Source: Pedobacter quisquiliarum (GTDB lineage Bacteria; Bacteroidota; Bacteroidia; Sphingobacteriales; Sphingobacteriaceae). From it: a stretch of DNA of 64,000 bases. The position numbers and the translations under genes are program-made. Location of the stretch: the NCBI RefSeq assembly GCF_014642175.1, contig NZ_BMIL01000004.1:290590-354589 (forward strand), read 5' to 3'. Shown in pieces: positions 47,572 through 55,947 of the stretch (position 1 is the first letter of the stretch; every line of letters starts with the position of its first letter). The notes beneath the pieces are model-generated. The model saw only the letters and a list, made by a program, of their open reading frames with translations. It was not told the DNA's origin and searched no databases.

Positions 47572-48093
47572 ATGAAAAAGTTTACACCAATTAGGAAAAT
47601 GTGGTGCTTTTTTAATGTAGCCACTTTATTTTTCATCCTTTCTGCATTTTTTGTTGCTGATCCGCTTGAAGAAGATTCCATTTTTTTAGAAAATCAACTA
47701 GTTGCACATTATGATGGAAGTTTCGCCGCGGGACAAGTTAACCGTTACGAGCTAAGTGTCACCACTTTCGGCTTTTGCAGGTACAAACGATACTTTAAGA
47801 ACGGCAAAATTGAATATTTCGCGTTTAACTTTCTGAAATATAAAGATGCTGATTTCTTCGGGCGTCCGGAACGGGGACTGCTTTACCTGCGTACGAAAGC
47901 GGATGATGTGATTGTGCAGACTTATAAGGACCGAGGAGGGGACGTGGATAGTATGGCGAGCTTTATGATTATACCCCTAAAGCAAGTTGAAGCTGAGGAC
48001 CTGAATAACCTCGCGGAGCGTTTTGCGTCACTGCGGTCGACTTTGCAGAAACAACAAACACGGCTGTCTCTTCGTGGCGTGAAGCCACAATAA
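47572..48093 (+). CDS. Hypothetical exported protein
   Basis: About 173 residues from the ATG at 47572 (MKKFTPIRKMWCFFN); the ATG one codon before is equivalent. One hydrophobic segment (about 12-28) is an anchor or uncleaved signal. The central part (VNRYELSVTTFGFCRYKRYF, GKIEYFAFNFLKYKD) is coding-like. The last 125 bp overlap the WalJ-like gene on the other strand, so one of the two C-termini is probably not ancestral. Function unknown. Confidence 0.55.
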   Translation: MKKFTPIRKMWCFFNVATLFFILSAFFVADPLEEDSIFLENQLVAHYDGSFAAGQVNRYELSVTTFGFCRYKRYFKNGKIEYFAFNFLKYKDADFFGRPERGLLYLRTKADDVIVQTYKDRGGDVDSMASFMIIPLKQVEAEDLNNLAERFASLRSTLQKQQTRLSLRGVKPQ

Positions 48094-48817
48094 CTTCTGT
48101 ACCGCGGGCATGACCATCAAACATAGCTTTAACCAGCTGCGGGTCGTTGTTGTCCTTGCTGAGGTGCGACAGCAGCAGGTGACTTAAATGCGGTGCCCGG
48201 TGGGTGTTGAACAGTTCCAGCGCTTGTCTGTTGGAAAGGTGACCGCGACCACCACAGATGCGTTGTTTGAGGAAGTATGGGTAAGCGCCACTATTCAGCA
48301 TTTGCTCATCGTAGTTGGCTTCCAGGAAAGCGGCGTGGCAAAGCTTGAAGTATTTGGTGAGTTCTCCACATACCGCACCCAGATCGGTGAATACGCCGAC
48401 GTGTGTGTTTCCGCAGGAAACCATAAAGCTATGCGGCTCGATGGCGTCGTGTATTTTCGGGAAAGCCGTTACCAGGAGTCTGCCGACTTGCGTTTTACTG
48501 TGGCTGCTGAGGTTTCTAATCAGCGCCGGATCAAGATCGAACTTGCAGTTGCGCAAGGTCCCGGAAGTGATGTAAACCGGCAACTGGTACTTCTTGGCCA
48601 GGCTACAAACCCCTTTGATATGATCGGAATGCTCATGGGAAATGAAAAGCGCCTTAACCTTCTTCATGGAGAGGTTAAGGCGCAGCATGCGTTTCTCTAT
48701 TTCACGACATGAAATTCCAGCATCTATGAGCACGGCTTCTTCGCTGTTGCCCACGTAGTAACAATTGCCGTTACTACCGGAATTCAGGGAGGTGATGTAT
48801 AGATCGTTACAATCCAT
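47969..48817 (-). CDS. MBL-fold metallo-hydrolase, WalJ/YycJ-like
   Basis: 282-residue metallo-beta-lactamase-fold protein. The metal-binding motif HEHSDHIKG and the C-terminal histidines (GRGHLSNRQA, LLLSHLSKDNNDP) are intact, and SLNSGSNGNCYYVG is the WalJ/YycJ N-terminal signature. WalJ proteins are 5'-3' exonucleases with a DNA-repair role in Firmicutes. After VASRHEETAVFVV the last 25-30 residues look like an extension running over the opposite gene. Its start overlaps the upstream Fe-S gene by 11 bp. Confidence 0.85.
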   Translation of the reverse strand: MDCNDLYITSLNSGSNGNCYYVGNSEEAVLIDAGISCREIEKRMLRLNLSMKKVKALFISHEHSDHIKGVCSLAKKYQLPVYITSGTLRNCKFDLDPALIRNLSSHSKTQVGRLLVTAFPKIHDAIEPHSFMVSCGNTHVGVFTDLGAVCGELTKYFKLCHAAFLEANYDEQMLNSGAYPYFLKQRICGGRGHLSNRQALELFNTHRAPHLSHLLLSHLSKDNNDPQLVKAMFDGHARGTEVIVASRHEETAVFVVSAKSTAVTQNAPRGYSGPQLQLALGV

Positions 48818-49607
48818 TCGCTCTTACGGTGATTTCTGCGATGTCAAGGACATCTACATTTTCGTTCTGGTCTTTGAATTTAACACCATCGTTAAGCATG
48901 GTCATACAGAATGGGCATGAGGTCGCAACGATCTGCGGGTTTAATGCAAGGGCTTCTTCTACACGTTCTACGTTGATGTCTTTTTTACCTGGTTCAGGCT
49001 CTTTAAACATCTGTGCACCACCGGCGCCACAGCAAAGTCCATTTACCTTACAGCGTTTCATTTCCACCAACTGTGCATCAAGCATCTCTAATGCTGCGCG
49101 AGGGGCTTCATAGATGCCATTACCGCGACCTAAATAGCAAGGGTCGTGGAAGGTAATCTTTTTGCCTTTGAAGCTTTCGCCACCTTCAGCTCTGAGTTTA
49201 CCTTCATCGATAAGCTGCTGAATAAGCTGCGAATGGTGGATCACTTCGTAGTTGCCGCCTAATCCAGGATATTCATTTTTGATGGTGTTGAAGCAATGCG
49301 GACATCCGGTAACAATCTTTTTGATGTTGTAACCATTGAGCACTTCAATGTTGGTCATGGCCTGCATCTGGAACAGGAATTCATTGCCTGCGCGTTTTGC
49401 AGGGTCTCCAGTGCAGCTTTCTTCCGTACCCAGTACGGCATATTTTATACCTACATGGTGCAGGATCTTACAGATATCGCGGGTTGTTCTTTGGGCACGT
49501 TCATCGTAGCTGCCGAAACAGCCTACCCAGAACAGGATTTCTGGCTCTTCACCACGGGCGATAAGATCAGCCATTGTAGGCACTTCAAAATTCAATTGCT
49601 CAGTCAT
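48807..49607 (-). CDS. Cysteine-rich (CCG-domain) Fe-S oxidoreductase subunit
   Basis: 266 residues with two cysteine-rich CCG-type units: TGCPHCFNTIKNEY and GLCCGAGGAQM, plus CPFCMTML and VGCFGSYDERAQ. Such domains in heterodisulfide reductase HdrB, GlpC and LutA bind a [4Fe-4S] cluster and catalyse thiol or quinone redox steps. The next gene upstream is a membrane ferredoxin-like partner, 30 bp away, so both likely form one membrane-bound oxidoreductase; substrate unknown. Confidence 0.87.
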   Translation of the reverse strand: MTEQLNFEVPTMADLIARGEEPEILFWVGCFGSYDERAQRTTRDICKILHHVGIKYAVLGTEESCTGDPAKRAGNEFLFQMQAMTNIEVLNGYNIKKIVTGCPHCFNTIKNEYPGLGGNYEVIHHSQLIQQLIDEGKLRAEGGESFKGKKITFHDPCYLGRGNGIYEAPRAALEMLDAQLVEMKRCKVNGLCCGAGGAQMFKEPEPGKKDINVERVEEALALNPQIVATSCPFCMTMLNDGVKFKDQNENVDVLDIAEITVRANGL

Positions 49608-49637
49608 CTTTGACGCAAATATAGGTTAGTAATTTTG

Positions 49638-50933
49638 TTAGTTTTTGTTCGCCCAGTTAAAGCGGTCGGCAGGAGAGTATTTCCATGGTGCCCCATTATT
49701 TTCAAGGTTACCCATCATGGTGTTCAAACTTCCAGGCGCCTGGGATTCTTCCATCACGATGTATCTTCTCATTTCAACGATAATACCCAGTGGGTCGATG
49801 TTAACAGGGCAGGCTTGGGTACAGGCATTACAACTGGTACAAGCCCAGATTTCTTCACGACTTACGTAATCATCCAGTAGGGATTTGCCATCATCGTAGT
49901 CAGCACCATGTTTGTCGATGTTTTTACCAACTTCGGTTAGCCTGTCGCGGGTATCCATCATGATCTTTCTTGGAGATAGTAGTTTGCCGGTGATGTTTGC
50001 AGGGCAGGCATCGGTGCATCTTCCGCACTCCGTGCAGGTATATGCATTCAGCAGGTTTGCCCAGTGCAAGTCTTTTACATCTTTAGCACCGAACCTGCTT
50101 GCTTCTGCTTCAGGCGGGGTGAAGGAAGGATCTAACATGGCTTTCACCTCATTGGTTACAGTCTGCATGTTGGTGAATTCGCCCTTTGGCTTCAGATAAG
50201 AGAAATAGGTATTCGGGAAAGCCAGCATGATGTGGAAGTGTTTCGAGTAGGGCAGGTAGTTCAGGAATGCGAAGATTCCGATGATGTGGAACCACCAGCA
50301 GCCACGTTCAATGGCGATAAGGCTGGATTCTGATTCCGGCAACATGCCTTGCAGGAACTGGCTGATGGGGAAGGCGCCACCAACGGTATAGTGACCTGCT
50401 CCCATGGCTTGCAGTTTTGCATCTGCGGCATTCATGATTAAGAACGCAGACATCAATAGGATTTCTGTGATGAGGATATAGTTGGCATCCGACTTTGGCC
50501 ATTCGGTCATTTCGACGCCACGGAAGCGTTTTATTTTTAGCACATGTCTGCGGATGAGGAAGATCACGCAGGATGCGAGTACAGTAAAGGCAAGGATTTC
50601 GAAGGAACCGATCAGGAAGTTGTAGAAACCACCCAATCCGGAGAATACCCGGTGTGTACCGAAGATCCCGTCGATCATGATTTCCAGTACTTCGATGTTG
50701 ATGATGATGAAACCAGCATAAACGAAAAAGTGCAGGATGGCGGGAATTGGACGGGCAACCATCTTGGTTTGTCCGAAAGCAACTTTAAGCATGACTTTGA
50801 GGCGTTCGCCTGGGCGGTCGAAACGATCTACGGGGCGGCCAAGGCGGATGTTGCGGATAACTTTCTTGAAGTTGAAGCTAAATAAGGCTATTGCAGCGAT
50901 GACGAATGCAATAAAGAGGATTTGTAAGACCAT
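49638..50933 (-). CDS. Membrane-bound [4Fe-4S] oxidoreductase subunit
   Basis: 431 residues. The N-terminal half has five to six membrane helices of NarI/DsrM-like type (histidine-bearing helices such as ILHFFVYAGFIIINIE could hold haem b). The C-terminal half has two ferredoxin motifs, CTECGRCTDACP and CTSCNACTQACP. It would pass electrons between the quinone pool and the CCG-domain protein encoded directly downstream. The partner pair is typical for Bacteroidota genomes; its physiological substrate is not established. Confidence 0.87.
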   Translation of the reverse strand: MVLQILFIAFVIAAIALFSFNFKKVIRNIRLGRPVDRFDRPGERLKVMLKVAFGQTKMVARPIPAILHFFVYAGFIIINIEVLEIMIDGIFGTHRVFSGLGGFYNFLIGSFEILAFTVLASCVIFLIRRHVLKIKRFRGVEMTEWPKSDANYILITEILLMSAFLIMNAADAKLQAMGAGHYTVGGAFPISQFLQGMLPESESSLIAIERGCWWFHIIGIFAFLNYLPYSKHFHIMLAFPNTYFSYLKPKGEFTNMQTVTNEVKAMLDPSFTPPEAEASRFGAKDVKDLHWANLLNAYTCTECGRCTDACPANITGKLLSPRKIMMDTRDRLTEVGKNIDKHGADYDDGKSLLDDYVSREEIWACTSCNACTQACPVNIDPLGIIVEMRRYIVMEESQAPGSLNTMMGNLENNGAPWKYSPADRFNWANKN

Positions 50934-51112
50934 TACGCTAGATTTCTATTTAGTTGTGCTAAGGTAAATAAATTGTGTGGAGAATATTCCTATGCATGCA
51001 TAATAGTTTTTAAATTAATTCTGTTTGGGAAAAAAGATGTTTTCTGGGATTAAATTTTTCTTGCAGGAAATCAGGTATTTAGGGGTGTGTGTTGAAATAG
51101 TTTATAAAAAGA

Positions 51113-51143
51113 TTTGGTGAGTAAAAAAAAGAAGCTACATTTG
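51113..51143 (+). promoter_or_regulatory. Promoter of tRNA-Phe
   Basis: TTTG (51113-51116), a 19-bp spacer, and TACATTTG (51136-51143) match the Bacteroidota consensus, about 44 bp before the tRNA. Confidence 0.85.
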
Positions 51144-51186
51144 CAATCCCCAACCGAGGGAACGTTTAGTAAGATAGACGGTAAAA

Positions 51187-51259
51187 GGTGCGATAGCTCA
51201 GTCGGTAGAGCAAAGGACTGAAAATCCTTGTGTCGCTGGTTCGATCCCAGCTCGCACCA
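51187..51259 (+). tRNA. tRNA-Phe (anticodon GAA)
   Basis: A complete 73-nt cloverleaf: acceptor GGTGCGA/TCGCACC, D-stem GCTC/GAGC, anticodon stem AAGGA/TCCTT with loop CTGAAAA (GAA at 51220-51222), T-stem GCTGG/CCAGC with TTCGATC loop, and discriminator A. No CCA is encoded. It marks the start of the A+T-rich accessory region and is a plausible integration site. Confidence 0.96.
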
Positions 51260-51261
51260 CG

Positions 51262-51292
51262 AAAAAGCTTCAGAGAAATCTGGAGCTTTTTT
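51262..51292 (+). terminator. Terminator of tRNA-Phe
   Basis: The stem AAAAAGCTTCAGA/TCTGGAGCTTTTT (one G-U pair) with a GAAA loop ends in T's, 2 bp after the tRNA. Confidence 0.88.
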
Positions 51293-51675
51293 GCGTTATA
51301 CGGGTTTTTAGCGTTTTGAAGCACTATTTTTATAGTAATTGAGTTATACAACCAATTGGATAAACAATTTGTTATTTCCATAAAGATACTGAATCCTTCT
51401 TTTACTCAGTAATTCAAACTGCAATTTGGCGCATCTGTTGGCGCAGATACTGAAGCTTTGCCCCTCATAAAAAAAGAGGTTTTTACGGTCGAAGTTACTC
51501 CACCTCCAAACATACTTCAATCAGCTTTACTTCATAATTCAATATCCAGGAATTATACAGGGCCCTTAAATAGAGAGAATAATGCATTTTTTGGATATGC
51601 CTCAAAATAACCACATACACATTCCAACTATTCTGATCAGAAGAATATCTTTATCGGAGGATAAACTGATCCGCC
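51293..51675. other. Intergenic start of the island
   Basis: No gene is recognised. It holds two close copies of TTGGCGCA (about 51425-51445), the left copy of the 22-bp direct repeat (51458-51479), and a GGAGG sequence at 51656-51660 that may help the TTG start of the next gene. Confidence 0.5.
51458..51479 (+). repeat. 22-bp direct repeat, left copy
   Basis: Starts TTGCCCCTC, then an A-rich centre, and ends AGAGG. It matches 20 of 22 bases of the copy at 54977-54998. CCTC/AGAGG can form a small stem. Confidence 0.65.
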
Positions 51676-52470
51676 TTGACTTTAAAAGAACTGAAACTCG
51701 ACTTAAACTTCGATAGACTTAAAACATATTTCCCGAACATCACCGAAGAGCAGAAAGCAGCCATTAAGCAAAAAGGTGGTTATTGGTTCAATTTCGAATG
51801 GGAATATGAGGATAGTAGATATATTAGGATCTACAACCAACTCTTCACCATATTAGATGGGTACGACCTTCAAGAACATATAAACGAGTTGTACTTCATT
51901 TTAATCACTTTGGATGATGAGTTTATGGCAATAAAGGATTTGTTAGATCAGGATTATATAGATACTCAAACGTCCAAAGAAGTAGCGCAGTTCCTACTTG
52001 CTTTCAAATCAGCCAAGCCTAATCAGGCATTCAGTCTCGTTGCAAAATCTATAACAAGCACCGCATCCATTAAAGACGAAGGAATAGCTAAATGGATGTG
52101 TCAACTCATTTACGAAGCTATTGAAGCACAAAAATTTCCGTTTGATATTTTCGGAGAGAAGATACAGCTGCATCTTTTTGGTCAGGATTTCCATAATAAA
52201 CCCCTTACACTTGAAAATCTAGAAACCGCATCAAAGCTGAATCTAAGAAAGCCAACATACAAGAAATACTTAGCTAAAATCTGCATCCACTTAAGGGCCT
52301 ACTTAAATGAACACACAAACCTCACTACTCCAGATGGGGTACTCCTTGCTAACACACATGCTACTTTGTTCTTTGACATGTTTGAACTATTTGGATATGT
52401 GGATCGAATGAAAATAACATCTGAACCGAAGGATTATATACATGCTCTACTTAGAAATTATCTAAAATAA
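51676..52470 (+). CDS. Hypothetical protein of the accessory region
   Basis: 264 residues from a TTG start, preceded by GGAGG 15 bp upstream; the first internal ATG is at residue 87, so TTG is needed. The protein is soluble and mostly alpha-helical (HINELYFILITLDDEFMAIK, LRAYLNEHTNLTTPDG), without cysteines clustered or known motifs. It is the first gene of the repeat-bracketed module, 125 bp ahead of the next two. I do not recognise a family. Confidence 0.55.
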   Translation: MTLKELKLDLNFDRLKTYFPNITEEQKAAIKQKGGYWFNFEWEYEDSRYIRIYNQLFTILDGYDLQEHINELYFILITLDDEFMAIKDLLDQDYIDTQTSKEVAQFLLAFKSAKPNQAFSLVAKSITSTASIKDEGIAKWMCQLIYEAIEAQKFPFDIFGEKIQLHLFGQDFHNKPLTLENLETASKLNLRKPTYKKYLAKICIHLRAYLNEHTNLTTPDGVLLANTHATLFFDMFELFGYVDRMKITSEPKDYIHALLRNYLK

Positions 52471-52559
52471 GACCCTCATAATCAAGGCAATAAAAGGTCT
52501 TCAAACCTACCATCTTATATTGCCCCGGACGCCTCTGCGCCTTTGCACATTTGTAACAC

Positions 52560-52580
52560 ATCAGGCAATAAAGCCTGATT
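52560..52580. promoter_or_regulatory. Inverted repeat upstream of the two-gene unit
   Basis: ATCAGGC-AATAAA-GCCTGAT, 16 bp before the ATG at 52596, without a T-tract. It could be an operator or a leader hairpin. Confidence 0.4.
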
Positions 52581-52595
52581 CTAAACTAAAAATAG

Positions 52596-53060
52596 ATGTT
52601 ACAAAACAAAGATGTTTTAGCTCAATATGAAGCTAACCAAACACCAGGAAGAGGTCAGTTTGACCCACGCAAAGGGATTTACAAAATTATCTCAACCTAT
52701 CAAGGGACCTGCTACGGTAAGCCCGCTCAGATGGCTACTGCAAATTGGAGGGATTCACTTAACGATAGTTACTCAGACGAGGTTTTCACAATCCAATTGG
52801 AGTCCTTCAAAGTTGGATGTGATCCTTTAGATACCACCAACATCATTGGTAGAGAAATAAATGTTTCGTCAACAACATGGTTTCCTGAGTTTCCTCTTTT
52901 TATCATTAAGTACGACGTCATTATTAGCACTTCTGAAAAGTTAAAAATAATGAATACCATGTTCGTAGAAAGTGGTTACAAGCTGAACGTGGCTGCCTTA
53001 TTAGAAGAGCCTTCGGAAGATGACTTAAATGAGGACTTAAACGATTTAGGAGATTATTAA
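52596..53060 (+). CDS. Hypothetical protein, partner of the helicase-like gene
   Basis: 154-residue soluble protein with a probable beta-rich fold (GIYKIISTYQGTCYGKPAQ, EVFTIQLESFKVGCDP, FPLFIIKYDVIISTS) and an acidic C-terminal tail (EEPSEDDLNEDLNDLGDY). The acidic tip after a beta-rich core is reminiscent of single-strand binding proteins, but no OB signature is certain. Its stop lies 1 bp before the start of the helicase-like gene (TAAG-ATG), so they should act together. Confidence 0.55.
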   Translation: MLQNKDVLAQYEANQTPGRGQFDPRKGIYKIISTYQGTCYGKPAQMATANWRDSLNDSYSDEVFTIQLESFKVGCDPLDTTNIIGREINVSSTTWFPEFPLFIIKYDVIISTSEKLKIMNTMFVESGYKLNVAALLEEPSEDDLNEDLNDLGDY

Positions 53061-53061
53061 G

Positions 53062-54885
53062 ATGGAAAGGATAAATCTCCCACTACTGGCAAATCAAAAA
53101 TTAAGTGAAACGCCAATGTTTAAAGAAGGAACACCTTCTAATACTATTATCTTTAAGAAGCTGTGTGGCATAGGGGCCACACACGGTGAGGCTAAAATCT
53201 ATAAACGCCATTCAATCATTATCGTACCGAATACTCCTGTGCTTAAGGGTAAACAGGAAGCTCGAGATGAAAATGGCCTTAGAAAGTATCCTAATATATT
53301 AACGGTTTATGAGGGCGTGACTAAAGAAGACATTTCCGCTTACCTCGCTGGGGATATAAAATACAAGAAGATTCTTTGTACACCTGAAGCTTATATGGCA
53401 AAAGTAAAACCTGCATTTGTTGAGCAGGACCATTTTGACCTATTTACGGACTTCTTCATGCTACTTGACGAATGTGATAAAATCATTACCGAATCTGATT
53501 ACAGACGGGCATTGCTAAAGCCGATAGATGATTTCTTTCTTTTTAAGAACAAGGCGATGATCTCAGCAACTGCAATCGTACCTTCAGACAAAAGATTTCA
53601 AGAACAAGGCTTTAAAAGAATTTATATTAAACCCAAGTTCAGGTTTAAACAACAAGTAGTATTGGTTGAAACAAACAATATAGTTGCAGCCGTACAGGAT
53701 GAAATTGAAAAGCATTCAACAGACTGCTTCTTCATCTTTGTAAACAGTGCAGATTTAATCCATGCGATTATTACTCTACTCCAGATAGAACAAGATAGCA
53801 AGGTGTTTTGCGCAGAGACCAGTAAAACGAAACTAAAAGACTCAGGATTAGATAACGTTTACACGAATTTGGGAGCATATGCAAAATACAATTTTTTGAC
53901 GTCGAGGTTTTATAATGCGGTAGATATAGACTTAAGTGTGCAACCGGTTCTTCTATTTGCAACTGACGTCCTAAGAAACTCCTATACAATGCTAGATCCT
54001 TATTCTGACTCTGTTCAAATCGCAGGAAGATTTAGATGTGGTGTAAAAAGCATTCATCATATTTCGAATTTTAACAGCACTCTAACGTGGCACAAAGAAA
54101 AAGAGGCTTTGAGCTTTTTGAAGAATGGATTAAAGGTTTACAATGGCTGGATAGACCAGTACCAAGCTGCAACCGAGGAAGGTGAGAAAGCTATGTTATT
54201 ACCAGCAATTAAGTCTTCATTTATCCATCCACTTATTAAGGATGGCAGTAATAGTTTAAACACCTATCTAGTAGACGGCTTTATATTAGATGAACAGGTC
54301 AAAAGCTACTATCATGATTCAAAAAGGTTTCATCATGCTTACAAACTTAGTAACTATTTTAGGCCAAGTTTGGAGTCAAAATTTTACACTGTTTGTGATC
54401 GTCAATTGATATCATTAAGTTTAAAAGCTACTAGTTCTGCTCTTATAAAGAATATATCCGAAATATTAGATGCCAACAACATCCCTCGGAATCCAGAAAC
54501 TTTACAATTCAATCTTGGTAGATCTAATGACAGTATTAAAAAGTTGTACCCTGCTATCACTGACTATTATGAGACTTTAGGATTTTCTAAATTACAAGAG
54601 CTCGAATTCAACAAATCCAAAATTGACACGGAATGTAAAAGGAAGAAAAGTTTAGAGAGTCGGTTTAATCCTGCCTTGGTGATTGATATTCAAGCACTAT
54701 ATAAGGTAGGAGAAAAGCCTCTTGAATCACGAATCAAGCTAGACTTGAATATTTTTTACATCAAGCACAACTTAAAACGGTCAGCTAAAGTGAGCGACAT
54801 AAAACTTTACTATGCGACATCGCGTTCATCAAATGCAAGCGGAGAGAAGATTATGAAAATTATCAAAATACTTCAAATACCCTGA
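53062..54885 (+). CDS. SF2-helicase-like protein with altered Walker A motif
   Basis: 607 residues. Superfamily 2 motifs are in order: motif Ia-like SIIIVPNTPVLK (51-62), motif II LLDECDKI (134-141), motif III SAT (168-170), IV-like CFFIFVNS (222-229), V-like TSRFYNAVDID (280-290), and VI QIAGRFR (319-325). Motif I (about 33-43) reads KLCGIGATHGE: the lysine of GKT is replaced by alanine. So either ATP is bound in a different way or the protein is a non-hydrolysing relative. The C-terminal part (about 340-607) has no recognised domain. It is coupled to the 154-residue gene. Confidence 0.6.
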   Translation: MERINLPLLANQKLSETPMFKEGTPSNTIIFKKLCGIGATHGEAKIYKRHSIIIVPNTPVLKGKQEARDENGLRKYPNILTVYEGVTKEDISAYLAGDIKYKKILCTPEAYMAKVKPAFVEQDHFDLFTDFFMLLDECDKIITESDYRRALLKPIDDFFLFKNKAMISATAIVPSDKRFQEQGFKRIYIKPKFRFKQQVVLVETNNIVAAVQDEIEKHSTDCFFIFVNSADLIHAIITLLQIEQDSKVFCAETSKTKLKDSGLDNVYTNLGAYAKYNFLTSRFYNAVDIDLSVQPVLLFATDVLRNSYTMLDPYSDSVQIAGRFRCGVKSIHHISNFNSTLTWHKEKEALSFLKNGLKVYNGWIDQYQAATEEGEKAMLLPAIKSSFIHPLIKDGSNSLNTYLVDGFILDEQVKSYYHDSKRFHHAYKLSNYFRPSLESKFYTVCDRQLISLSLKATSSALIKNISEILDANNIPRNPETLQFNLGRSNDSIKKLYPAITDYYETLGFSKLQELEFNKSKIDTECKRKKSLESRFNPALVIDIQALYKVGEKPLESRIKLDLNIFYIKHNLKRSAKVSDIKLYYATSRSSNASGEKIMKIIKILQIP

Positions 54886-54942
54886 TATCCAAATTAAGGA
54901 TGATATTCTCTTTTTAAAGGCTTCAAAATAATCTTGGATATT

Positions 54943-54970
54943 AAAAGCACCAGTAAATTGGTGCTTTTTT
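54943..54970 (+). terminator. Rho-independent terminator of the helicase-like gene
   Basis: Perfect stem AAAAGCACCA/TGGTGCTTTT with a 6-nt loop and T-tract, 58 bp after the stop. Confidence 0.88.
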
Positions 54971-54976
54971 CATTTG

Positions 54977-54998
54977 TTGCCCCTCGTAAAAATAGAGG
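54977..54998 (+). repeat. 22-bp direct repeat, right copy
   Basis: Same sequence as 51458-51479 except two bases, lying just after the terminator. The two copies bracket the three-gene module 51676-54885. Confidence 0.65.
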
Positions 54999-55149
54999 CA
55001 AGCTCAGAGGCATCGATAAAAAAATTTGTGTTTTTTTTACGCAAGGGTACTTAAGAAAACACCCCCCTCCTCTCATTCGAAGTGAAAAACTTTCCCTCAT
55101 CCTTAAGAGGGCAGATTTCCAATCAAGTTTACTTAACCAAATCAAAAAC

Positions 55150-55629
55150 ATGAAAACTTTGAAACAGGAGAATTCCGCACAAACATTAAATCCGTCAGAT
55201 GCTGACGAATTAGTCGAACGCACATATGAGCTTATCGTCGCTAAAGCTATTAACCTTCTAAAAGACCAATCAACAACAGAGTTCAAAAGCTATTGTACAA
55301 TGGACCATTCCAAAAACGAACTTAACTCAAATTTGATTAAGGAGTTTCTTTGTTACTTTTGGAACATCACACTTTCCAAGGACATCAATAATGGAAGTTA
55401 CTGCATCGACCTTGACTTTGGTAAAGAACCACTGATAAAATTCGGTAATTGCCTTGCAAATTCATTGGTTCAGGAAATCTTCCGTGTTCTTCACGCGAAA
55501 GAGCAGTCCGCACAACCCGAATTCCCACTATTTATAAACTTTGTACCCATTGAGCATCTAACTTATTGGTATAGGACTATAGCCCAGGGAGAAACTGAAT
55601 ACGTGTCAATCTTCACAAGTGAAGGCTAA
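55150..55629 (+). CDS. Hypothetical protein of the accessory region
   Basis: 159 residues from the ATG at 55150 (MKTLKQENSAQTLNPS). The frame is open from 54934, but that part covers a terminator and the direct repeat and is not likely translated. The protein is soluble with an alpha-helical N-terminus (ELVERTYELIVAKAINLL) and a beta-containing middle (YCIDLDFGKEPLIKFG). No known motif. It follows its own leader of about 150 bp. Confidence 0.55.
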   Translation: MKTLKQENSAQTLNPSDADELVERTYELIVAKAINLLKDQSTTEFKSYCTMDHSKNELNSNLIKEFLCYFWNITLSKDINNGSYCIDLDFGKEPLIKFGNCLANSLVQEIFRVLHAKEQSAQPEFPLFINFVPIEHLTYWYRTIAQGETEYVSIFTSEG

Positions 55630-55947
55630 GGAGGAACAAATATGGCCTTCAATCGTACGCATATAAACTAAACTTTTCTATTTTTGATGAAGTAAAAGTG
55701 AAAAGAGATGTAAATAGGCTTAAAAAATTATAAATATATAAGCGTTAACTAAAGTTCTTGTTTAAGAAACCTGAGAAATTTCAATGTACAACAAGGGCAG
55801 TTAGAGTGACGTCTTGCGCGATAAGCGTGGGGCGTAACCTATCTGTTGTACGGGCTTCTCAGGGCCTCTTAGGCGGATTAAGGTTACAGTCCTGCGCTTA
55901 TTGTGTTTACTGACTTTACCAACAAGGGCTATTGGTATTCTAAATCA
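55630..55947. other. Intergenic region before the lipoprotein gene
   Basis: No gene is seen. The first 130 bp are A+T rich; the rest (55770-55901) is GC-richer and carries the nested inverted repeats described as a candidate structured RNA. Confidence 0.5.
55770..55901 (+). ncRNA. Candidate structured RNA with pseudoknot potential
   Basis: Four perfect helices can be drawn: CCTGAGAA/TTCTCAGG (55770-55777 with 55856-55863), GTACAACA/TGTTGTAC (55786-55793 with 55844-55851), ATAAGCG/CGCTTAT (55821-55827 with 55895-55901) and GTAACC/GGTTAC (55834-55839 with 55882-55887). The last two start inside the loop of the first two and end outside, so they form a pseudoknot or an alternative fold. It lies 47 bp before a lipoprotein gene, so a 5' leader, small RNA or recombination site are all possible. 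Confidence 0.45.

Noticed and set aside
51166..51381. Minus-strand frame of 71 residues over tRNA-Phe
   Set aside because: It is the antisense of the tRNA, giving the well-known false protein with WDRTSDTRI; not a gene.
55742..55901. Integron attC site in the structured region
   Set aside because: Core sites of the RYYYAAC/GTTRRRY type are not found at the ends of the arms.
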